From: DATJGF01 sp035495315
Lineage (GTDB): Bacteria; Verrucomicrobiota; Verrucomicrobiia; Limisphaerales; UBA8199
Direction of reading: 5' to 3'
NCBI GenBank assembly: GCA_035495315.1
Contig: DATJGF010000036.1
Location: 53,362-117,361 of the forward strand
Length of the DNA stretch: 64,000 bases
Both the position numbers and the translations under genes were made by a program. Positions 34,336-41,670 of the stretch are shown piece after piece. Numbering within the stretch: position 1 is the stretch's first letter; every line of letters begins with the position of its first letter. The notes beneath the pieces are model-generated. The model was given only the letters and a program-made list of their open reading frames with translations. It did not search any database and was not told where the DNA came from.

Positions 34336-35472
34336 ATGAAAATCATTTTCGCAGGGAGTATCGGTCGTTTCCCCGTCGGCGGGCACGCATGGATCGATCT
34401 ACAGTACCTACTGGGTCTTCGCGACCTTGGCCACGAAGTATGCTACCTCGAGGAATGTGGGGCTGAGTCCTGCGTCTATCATTGGGAAAGAGAAGAGCTA
34501 ACCAGTGATCTGCAATATCCCACCGCTTATCTCCAGGAATGCTTGTCCAGGTTCGATTGGGGGGCTCGGTGGATCTATCGAGCCGGCGATACCTGCCTCG
34601 GGCTCTCGTTGACCGATTTCATCGATGTTTGTGCTGAAGCCGATCTGCTATTAATCCGCGGCGTGCCGTTGCCGCTTTGGCGCCCCGAATACCTGCTGCC
34701 TAGGCGCAGGGCTTTCATTGATGTCGACCCGGGATTTACCCAGATCAGCATGACCCGGCAGAGTTCTTTGTTCCGCAACACCGCTTCGCGATGCGAGTGC
34801 CTATTTACAATTGGTCAGAGGATCGGCGCCCAGGACTGTTTGGCTCCTACAGGTGATTTCCGATGGAACAAGACTCTCTCCCCGGTGTTCCTGGCTCAGT
34901 GGCCGTTGGCTGCAAAAGATGGCACACATTTCACCACGGTTATGCAATGGCGCAGCTATGCCGAGGCCAAACACGACGGCCGCTCGTATGGGAACAAGAA
35001 CAAGGAATTTCCAAAATTTATCGACCTCCCGCGGCAAACCTCGCAGGCGTTTCGAATCGCAGTCACTGGAGCTCCGCCGGGTCTGCTACAAGCTCACGGT
35101 TGGGAAGTCGTCGAAGGGTGGAAAGCCTCCCGGACGCTGGAGGATTACCAGCTCTTTGTCCAGCAATCCCGCGCCGAGTTTTGTGTCGCCAAACAAGGCT
35201 ACGTCGCGGCCCAGGCCGGTTGGTTCAGCGATCGCAGCATTTGTTATCTGGCCTCCGGCAGGCCTGTGCTGGTGGAAGACACCGGTTTGGCGGATTGGCT
35301 GCCGATCGGAAAGGGGATCATAACTTTTGGGGACGTGCGAGAAGCGCAGCTGGGCGTTGAAAAGATACTCAATGATTATCCCGCTCATCAGGCAGCTGGA
35401 CGCCGCTTGGCGGAGGAGATCTTTGCATCCGAGCGTGTCCTGCCGCCGTTGTTGAACACCGCCATGAACTAA
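34336..35472 (+). CDS. GT-B-like glycosyltransferase, paralogue 3 of 3
   Basis: This is 378 residues from the ATG at 34336; the frame is open to 34276 but that would overlap the previous gene with no domain content. MKIIFAGSIGRFPVGGHAWI and LQYLLGLRDLGHEVCYLEE match the other copies, as do AEFCVAKQGYVAAQAGWFSD, RSICYLASGRPVLVEDTGLA and LPIGKGIITF. The sequence between the motifs is more divergent than in the first two copies. Confidence 0.7.
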   Translation: MKIIFAGSIGRFPVGGHAWIDLQYLLGLRDLGHEVCYLEECGAESCVYHWEREELTSDLQYPTAYLQECLSRFDWGARWIYRAGDTCLGLSLTDFIDVCAEADLLLIRGVPLPLWRPEYLLPRRRAFIDVDPGFTQISMTRQSSLFRNTASRCECLFTIGQRIGAQDCLAPTGDFRWNKTLSPVFLAQWPLAAKDGTHFTTVMQWRSYAEAKHDGRSYGNKNKEFPKFIDLPRQTSQAFRIAVTGAPPGLLQAHGWEVVEGWKASRTLEDYQLFVQQSRAEFCVAKQGYVAAQAGWFSDRSICYLASGRPVLVEDTGLADWLPIGKGIITFGDVREAQLGVEKILNDYPAHQAAGRRLAEEIFASERVLPPLLNTAMN

Positions 35473-35492
35473 TCGACCGGATTGAGAAGGCT

Positions 35493-36536
35493 ATGGAGGT
35501 CGGAGTGCAATTATCTGATGAAATGCGAGACACGCTGGCCGATGCCTTACGTGGTCACGCCACCGTCGATCTTCGACGAACCGGTTTTCCCGTTGAGACT
35601 AACAGCTGGACTCTCGATCGGCATACCCTGCAATTCCTCGTGAGCCTCGTCCGAGTGCTCAAACCCAAGCATATCCTCGAATTCGGCGGCGGGCTCTCGA
35701 CGGGAGTTTTGGCCTGGGCTTGCGCGCAAATCGCCTTTCCGACCGAACTTGTTTCAATTGATCACGATCCCCACTTTCTCCGATCGACCCTTCGTGAGCT
35801 GCGGCGTCAGGAAGCCAAATGCGACTTTTCGCTTCACCACGCCCCGTTAGTTCTGCGCCCTTGCCTTGATCAATTGTTACCCATTTATGACCTTGAGCCT
35901 GGCAGTGTCCCGTCAGCTTTTCACGCCGACCTTATTCTAATCGATGGTCCACCTCTGGCCCTTGGGGGACGCGCCGGCATGTTGTTCCAAGCGATGGAAT
36001 TCGCCAAATCCGGAACGCTAATCTTGTTAGACGATTCGGCCCGTCGTGAAGAGCGTCAGGCACTGGCCCTTTGGCGAGAAACCTTCGGCGAAGCCATCGC
36101 TATCGTTGATCTGGAATCGTTCCCAAAAGGCTTGAGTGCGATCCAGGTCCAGGAACCTGTGCCCCTCAAAAGATTGGCAGAGTACACGAGCCAGCTTGCA
36201 GCACGTGAGTTGCGGCCACTCGTGGCTCAGGTCGAGAAATGCGTTCTGATCGACAACGGCCTCTGTTGCGCGGAACAGCTAGTTCCCAATCGCCCAGTCT
36301 GCCGCTTCGGCGAGAAGGAAGGGATCTTTGCCGGGCCCCCGGCCGATAGCTCCGCTGCGGTGGTCGAGTTGCAGCAACTGGATCTATCTCCAGCCGCCTT
36401 GTTAATTTTCGCCTGGCCGGCCTTTTGGTGGTTTGACTGCTACGCGGACTTCCTGAAAGTCATTCGCACACACTTCACCTCCGTTCTCGAGACCCCGCGA
36501 GTACGGGTCTTCAGGCGAGAAAAGGGATCAACATAA
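35493..36536 (+). CDS. Methyltransferase-fold protein with C-terminal FWW domain
   Basis: The 347-residue product has a class I Rossmann half: HILEFGGGLSTGVLAWACAQ (SAM-loop-like), ELVSIDHDPHFLRSTL, and HADLILIDGPPLALGGR. The C-terminal domain (about residues 281-345) begins GPPADSSAAVVELQQL and contains IFAWPAFWWFDCYADFLK. The same domain occurs in the next gene's product. A methyl acceptor in the locus glycan is plausible; the G-rich loop is less strict than in typical methyltransferases, so the activity is uncertain. Confidence 0.6.
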   Translation: MEVGVQLSDEMRDTLADALRGHATVDLRRTGFPVETNSWTLDRHTLQFLVSLVRVLKPKHILEFGGGLSTGVLAWACAQIAFPTELVSIDHDPHFLRSTLRELRRQEAKCDFSLHHAPLVLRPCLDQLLPIYDLEPGSVPSAFHADLILIDGPPLALGGRAGMLFQAMEFAKSGTLILLDDSARREERQALALWRETFGEAIAIVDLESFPKGLSAIQVQEPVPLKRLAEYTSQLAARELRPLVAQVEKCVLIDNGLCCAEQLVPNRPVCRFGEKEGIFAGPPADSSAAVVELQQLDLSPAALLIFAWPAFWWFDCYADFLKVIRTHFTSVLETPRVRVFRREKGST

Positions 36537-36550
36537 CCGATATCTAAACT

Positions 36551-38293
36551 ATGAATGTATTTGTCTTGTCTACTGGACGGTGCGGCTCCGAAACATTTGC
36601 CAAGGCTTGTCGGCACATGCTCAATTTTTCGGCAGCGCACGAAAGCAATTCACCGGTACTGCACGCTGGGATTCGTCAGCCCTACCGCACACTCCGGTTC
36701 CCGGACCAGCATATCGAAGTCGACAACCGCCTTTCCTGGTTCTTGGGAAGTCTGGAAAAGCAATATGGTGACAACGCATATTATGTGCATCTGCTGCGCC
36801 GACGCGAAGAGGTCGCCCAGAGTGTTTGCGCGCGAGGCGAGGAATCGATCCTGTTTTCTTACGCCTCCGGTATTCTGCAATATTACAACAACGCGCGGAG
36901 CCTCAGCGAAGCTCAGCGTTACGAGATCGGCCTGCAATACTGGGATACTGTCAACGACAACATTGAAAACTTTCTCCGCAACAAAACCCGCCGGAAAACG
37001 ATGTGGCTCCACGACATTAAAGGGACTTTTGCCGAATTCTGGCTCGAAATCGGCGCCGTCGGTGACCTGGGTGCCGCCCTGGCGGAGTGGGACATCAAAC
37101 ACAATGTCCGCAAAACCATTAGCCGGGGATGGGCCAGCGCCGAGCGGGAACTCGAACAAATGCGACAAGAACTCTCCGAAGCAATTCCACCGGGCAGTGG
37201 CTATATCCTCATCGATGATGATCAAGCCTCTACCCAGCTGTTTGTTGCCGGACGATGGCGCGTGCCGTTCACGGAACGTGGCGGACAATTCTGGGGACCA
37301 CCGGCCGATGACCAGGCGGCGATCCGCGAATTGGAACGTCTGAAGGCAACGGGAATTGGTTTTATCGGTTTCGCGGCCTCCAGCTTTTGGTGGCTAAAGC
37401 ATTACAGCGGATTTATCGAGTATCTACACACCCATTATCAATGCGCGCTGCAAAATGACCGTATCCAGCTCTTTGATTTGAGACCTATTGTTTCAAAACG
37501 AGAAGTCGAGCAGGAGACTGTTACCGCCCTGCCGGTGCATAGCTTTGCCGCCGAATCATTCACGGTCGGTTTGTGCCCAAAACTAGTCCGGAGGAGCCGT
37601 GCCGAGAACCCGCTGACCAATGTTGGATCGATACGGGGAGGATTTACCTTAATTGAATTGTTGGTTGTCATTGCCATTATCGCCATTCTGGCCTCTCTCT
37701 TGTTGCCTGCTTTGTCGAGCGCCAAAGCCAAAGCTCGTCGAATCCACTGTCTCTCCAACCTCAAACAGGTTGGTTGCGCCATCGAACTCTATGTCGATGA
37801 GCACGAGGACCGGCTCCCGGGCTGGCTGTTTCTGGGCCAGTCGGTCGGATACGACATTTCTGCCAGCAACGTGCTCGCCTTTCGCCTGGTTTCATACCTC
37901 GGCCTGCCGGCACCCAGTACAAACATCGTTTCCTCACGTGTCTTGGCGTGCCCGGCGCATCAAGGCTCGTGGCTTCCACTGACCAAGCAGATCGATTTCG
38001 TGGTCAACTTCGATATCGATCCCGATCCGCTCGTCGAGCGGCGCCCATTCGGATATCCTGGTTTTGCCAAGCGTCCGCGGCAACAGCCCCTCAAATACGA
38101 GCAGATCGGCCAGTATGCGCCGCCCAGTCAGGCCTTTGCCCTTATTGATGCTGATCAAAAGGATGTGGCGAGTACCGTCGATTGGTACCGCTATCTTCCC
38201 AAACAACCCATCCACGGCATCGTCCGCAACGAGCTCTTCTTCGATTGGCACGTTGCCACGGCAAAAATAGCTCGCCCGGCCGACGCCCCTTGA
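36551..38293 (+). CDS. Sulfotransferase-like protein fused to a FWW domain and a pseudopilin
   Basis: The 580-residue frame has three parts. Residues 1-200 resemble P-loop sulfotransferases: VFVLSTGRCGSETFAKACRH (PAPS 5'-phosphate loop) and VHLLRRREEVAQSV (3'-phosphate strand). Residues 249-312 are the FWW domain (GPPADDQAAIRELERLKATG, SSFWWLKHYSGFIEYLHTHY). Residues 358-580 are a type IV pseudopilin: GGFTLIELLVVIAIIAILAS with cleavage after G364, F365 at +1 and E369 at +5, then LSSAKAKARRIHCLSNLKQV. An in-frame signal inside a larger protein is unusual. A separate start (for example TTG near 37570) is possible but has no clear Shine-Dalgarno sequence. Confidence 0.7.
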   Translation: MNVFVLSTGRCGSETFAKACRHMLNFSAAHESNSPVLHAGIRQPYRTLRFPDQHIEVDNRLSWFLGSLEKQYGDNAYYVHLLRRREEVAQSVCARGEESILFSYASGILQYYNNARSLSEAQRYEIGLQYWDTVNDNIENFLRNKTRRKTMWLHDIKGTFAEFWLEIGAVGDLGAALAEWDIKHNVRKTISRGWASAERELEQMRQELSEAIPPGSGYILIDDDQASTQLFVAGRWRVPFTERGGQFWGPPADDQAAIRELERLKATGIGFIGFAASSFWWLKHYSGFIEYLHTHYQCALQNDRIQLFDLRPIVSKREVEQETVTALPVHSFAAESFTVGLCPKLVRRSRAENPLTNVGSIRGGFTLIELLVVIAIIAILASLLLPALSSAKAKARRIHCLSNLKQVGCAIELYVDEHEDRLPGWLFLGQSVGYDISASNVLAFRLVSYLGLPAPSTNIVSSRVLACPAHQGSWLPLTKQIDFVVNFDIDPDPLVERRPFGYPGFAKRPRQQPLKYEQIGQYAPPSQAFALIDADQKDVASTVDWYRYLPKQPIHGIVRNELFFDWHVATAKIARPADAP

Positions 38294-38567
38294 GCCGGCT
38301 TGTTATCAGGAATTTGGATTGCGATTGTTCGCGCGGCGATCTCGCCTGAAAAGCAACAATAATGCAGCCCATGGGCAACGCCCGAGAGGTCCGAGGATAA
38401 CCCCTTTGTAACGTCTCGACACATGCCCTCGATTCATCTCGCACCGTGCTCTGTTGCTGGCGGCCTCAATGTGCCGTAACCGCTTGACAGTCTCTCAATA
38501 ATTTGTCAGTACACCTGCTAGAAACCACCATTGGTTTCGTTGGAACCAGCCCAGAAAGTAAGTAGTT

Positions 38568-41123
38568 ATGAAATCATCTTCGATCGCATCCCCAAGAAAA
38601 GTTCTCAATATCGACACGCCGGCCTCCAGTCCAAATGCGAAATTAATCCTGGGGCTATGCGCGTTAGGCCTCAGCCTGAGTGCTGGGTTCGCGGCCGATG
38701 TTATTGATGCCTCGCTGCTGATGCGGTTCAACTTCGATACCGCTCCCGTCAGCAATATAATTGTCGATACCAGTCCTGCGGCCGCGCATCCCGGCACCAA
38801 TTTCGGCGCGGTTTGGAGCGCCACTGAGTTGGGACGGAGTGGCGTGATGGATTTTTCGGCACCGATCGCCAATCGCATTACGGTGCCACCCATCCCCGCG
38901 CTCAATTCGACCAAAGGCACGATTTGCTTTTGGTTAAAGTCCCCGGGCAACCTCGTCCGGGGTGATTTTGCCGCGATTCTATTTGATCGGCGCACGACCG
39001 ATGGGGACGTGATCACATTGACGGACGATGGGACGATTTTCGTGCAAGCCAAGGCAAACTCGGCCAATGTAAACGCCTTTACCTGCACCAAAGTGGTTAA
39101 TGACAACACGTGGCACCATATCGCTTTTGTCTACGACCAGTCCGACACCGGCTCGATCTCGATCTACGTGGATGGCGTGCTCGATACCTCCAACCCGAAC
39201 AGCTCGGCATGGTCCTGGCCGGCGACTCGGGCGATTGAGCTGGGTAGTTCGGAGGATACGTATTGGAGAGTTTTTGTTGGCCTGATGGACGATTTTCAGA
39301 TCCACAATCGAATGCTCTCGGAGAGTGAAATCGCGGCAACATTCGCCGGCAACCCTGTCCTCGACAGTTCCCTGGTCGAACGACTGAACTTTGACACCGC
39401 GCCGGTAAGCAATGTCGTAATAGATAGTAGCGCTTCCAGCAATTCGGCGACGAACCAGGGAGCGACCTGGGTGGCCAGCGATACCGGGCACAACGGCGTG
39501 ATGCGTTTTGACCTCGCGTTCTCTCAGATCACAGTTGCCGCCGCTGCGGATTTCAATTCTCCGACTGGCACGGTCGCCTTTTGGATGAAATCAACGGGAA
39601 ATACAGGCCCGGGAGAGTTTGCTTCCATCCTTTTCGATCGGCGGAATGGGGACGGCGATGTCATCTCGATGAAAGATGATGGAACGATTTTCGTCCAGGC
39701 GCGCGGTTCATCCGGGGGGGCTAACTCGTTTTCGACGCAGGCCTCGGTCAATGATGGTCAATGGCACCATATCGCCTACGTTTACGATCAGTCGGACACG
39801 GGCTACATACGGATTTATATCGACGGGGCCTCGAGCGGATTCCAAAGCAATTCGGCCGCGTGGGATTGGCCAGCCGACCAACAAATCGAACTGGGCCTCT
39901 CACACGATCCGTATTGGTTCGGGTTTCAGGGTGCGCTCGATGAAGTCCGGTTTTATAATCGCCCACTCTCAGCCGCCGAGGTCGCAATCATCGCTCCTCC
40001 AAGTCTCCAGTTTAGTATTAAACCGGCAAGTCAAACTGCATTTATTGGGGACGATGTCCTTCTCACGGGAGCCGCAAACATGCCGTCCGCATATCAATGG
40101 ACATTTGGCGGTACTAACGTCACCGGAGCCACCGGTACCTCCCTGGCGTTAACCAATGTGCAAGCAGCCAATGCTGGAACTTACGCTCTAATTGCGAGCA
40201 ATGCGACCTTCGGCGCCATCACCAGCGCGCCCGCGATCCTCACTGTGAATCCGCGGCCTTCGCTCAATGCGAGTCTGGTGGCCCGTTATAACTTCGATGC
40301 CGCACCCGTTAATAATGTCATTGTGGATAGTGGTGCGGGTTCGGCACCACACCCCGGCACAAACCGCCTGGCGACGTGGGTCGCCTCGGTTGCGGGCCGC
40401 AATGGTATAATGCAGTTTTCGCCGGCAGATCCCGGCAGCCAAATCGCTATCCCTCCGCACCCTGATTTTGATTCGCCGAAGGGAACGATTGGGTTTTGGA
40501 TGAAGTCTCCTGGCAACGACCAGAGTTTTGGCGACTTTGCGTCGATTATCTTTGATCGCCGCACTGATAGCGGCGACGTCTTTACCCTCGTCGATGACGG
40601 CACATTGTTTGATCAAGCCAGTCAACTCGGCTTTCACGTAAACCAGTTTTCCACTACCAACACCGTAAACGATGACAACTGGCATCACGTCGCCCACGTT
40701 TACGATCAGGGAGTGAACGGGTTTATTCGTGTCTATATCGACGGACAATTGGCTATTTCAAATCCCAATTCCGGCCCATGGTCGTGGGATCCTGCCGAAG
40801 AGATCGAGTTGGGCAAATCTTACGATACGTACTGGCGCCGGTACAACGGCTACCTCGATGACGTGCAGTTCTACAATCGGATCCTCTCAGCAGCCGAAGT
40901 GGTGCAGAGCATGACATTGGTGGCGGCAGGACCAACAATCACTTTTACCAAAGTTGGTAACCAACTGACGCTGTCGTGGTCCGGGACCGGATTCGTTCTG
41001 CAAAGCAATTCCAGTTTGAGCAATGCGGCAGGCTGGAGCAATGTGCCCAACGGCTCGTCCAGCCCGGTTACCGTCACGATCTCATCCGGTGGCAACAGCT
41101 TTTTTAGGCTGATGCAGCAATAG
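38568..41123 (+). CDS. Secreted triple-LamG surface protein with Ig-like domain
   Basis: The 851-residue product has a signal sequence (LILGLCALGLSLSAGFA). Three LamG/Concanavalin A-like domains each begin with LxxRFNFDTAPVSN or similar and contain TICFWLKSPGN, WHHIAFVYDQSDTGSISIY and ELGSSEDTYW-type blocks. An Ig-like domain (YQWTFGGTNVTGATGTSLAL) lies between domains 2 and 3. The last 60 residues (LTLSWSGTGFVLQSN ... FFRLMQQ) match the beta domain of the 10494 protein and may serve in export or attachment. It probably binds glycans at the surface. The domains are similar enough to suggest recent internal duplication. Confidence 0.85.
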   Translation: MKSSSIASPRKVLNIDTPASSPNAKLILGLCALGLSLSAGFAADVIDASLLMRFNFDTAPVSNIIVDTSPAAAHPGTNFGAVWSATELGRSGVMDFSAPIANRITVPPIPALNSTKGTICFWLKSPGNLVRGDFAAILFDRRTTDGDVITLTDDGTIFVQAKANSANVNAFTCTKVVNDNTWHHIAFVYDQSDTGSISIYVDGVLDTSNPNSSAWSWPATRAIELGSSEDTYWRVFVGLMDDFQIHNRMLSESEIAATFAGNPVLDSSLVERLNFDTAPVSNVVIDSSASSNSATNQGATWVASDTGHNGVMRFDLAFSQITVAAAADFNSPTGTVAFWMKSTGNTGPGEFASILFDRRNGDGDVISMKDDGTIFVQARGSSGGANSFSTQASVNDGQWHHIAYVYDQSDTGYIRIYIDGASSGFQSNSAAWDWPADQQIELGLSHDPYWFGFQGALDEVRFYNRPLSAAEVAIIAPPSLQFSIKPASQTAFIGDDVLLTGAANMPSAYQWTFGGTNVTGATGTSLALTNVQAANAGTYALIASNATFGAITSAPAILTVNPRPSLNASLVARYNFDAAPVNNVIVDSGAGSAPHPGTNRLATWVASVAGRNGIMQFSPADPGSQIAIPPHPDFDSPKGTIGFWMKSPGNDQSFGDFASIIFDRRTDSGDVFTLVDDGTLFDQASQLGFHVNQFSTTNTVNDDNWHHVAHVYDQGVNGFIRVYIDGQLAISNPNSGPWSWDPAEEIELGKSYDTYWRRYNGYLDDVQFYNRILSAAEVVQSMTLVAAGPTITFTKVGNQLTLSWSGTGFVLQSNSSLSNAAGWSNVPNGSSSPVTVTISSGGNSFFRLMQQ

Positions 41124-41187
41124 CCGAAGTGCCGATAATCGCCGACACTCATAGCGCCACAAAAACTCCGAACTGGCCCTGCCGTTC

Positions 41188-41670
41188 TCAAAAATCGTCA
41201 ACCTGGGGCCGTTTGTATTGGGGCAAGGCGGTGAGGGGATCGACCTTTATTTCGACCGACGAAAAGCATTCGTAGAGGGCGGAAGCCAGGCGGATAAGAG
41301 CCCTGAACTCAGACGGCTTGGTCAGAAACGCGGTAGCTTTCCCGGCGTAAGCGCGCTGAATATCGGCGTGCTGATACGAAGAAGTGTAGACAAAAACCGG
41401 CAGCTTCGATAACCCACCCTCGCCCCGAATCCATCGCAACACATCAAAGCCGTCCAGAATTGGCATTTTAATATCCAACAATACTCCGTCAGGAATCGGG
41501 AACTGGCTGCGATCGGCGTAACGGCTCGCCCCTGCGAGGTAATCCACGGCTTGTTGTCCGTCTTCTACCGTCAGCAGGCGGAACCGGGCATTTCCCTCTC
41601 GACAGGCATGGTCGAAGAGAACGCGATCGTCCAGGTTGTCCTCCACGTAGAGAAGTATCGGGTCGTTCAT
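41188..41670 (-). CDS. Response regulator, Rcp1 type, partner of the adjacent kinase
   Basis: This is 160 residues from the ATG at 41670, which overlaps the kinase stop (41667-41669); the frame extends to 41697 but that start is inside the kinase. Acidic residues are in LLYVEDNLDD, the phospho-acceptor is D66 (VLLDIKMP), the switch residue is in VYTSS and the lysine in FLTKP. It has no output domain. The coupling makes the upstream kinase its likely phosphodonor. Confidence 0.92.
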   Translation of the reverse strand: MNDPILLYVEDNLDDRVLFDHACREGNARFRLLTVEDGQQAVDYLAGASRYADRSQFPIPDGVLLDIKMPILDGFDVLRWIRGEGGLSKLPVFVYTSSYQHADIQRAYAGKATAFLTKPSEFRALIRLASALYECFSSVEIKVDPLTALPQYKRPQVDDF

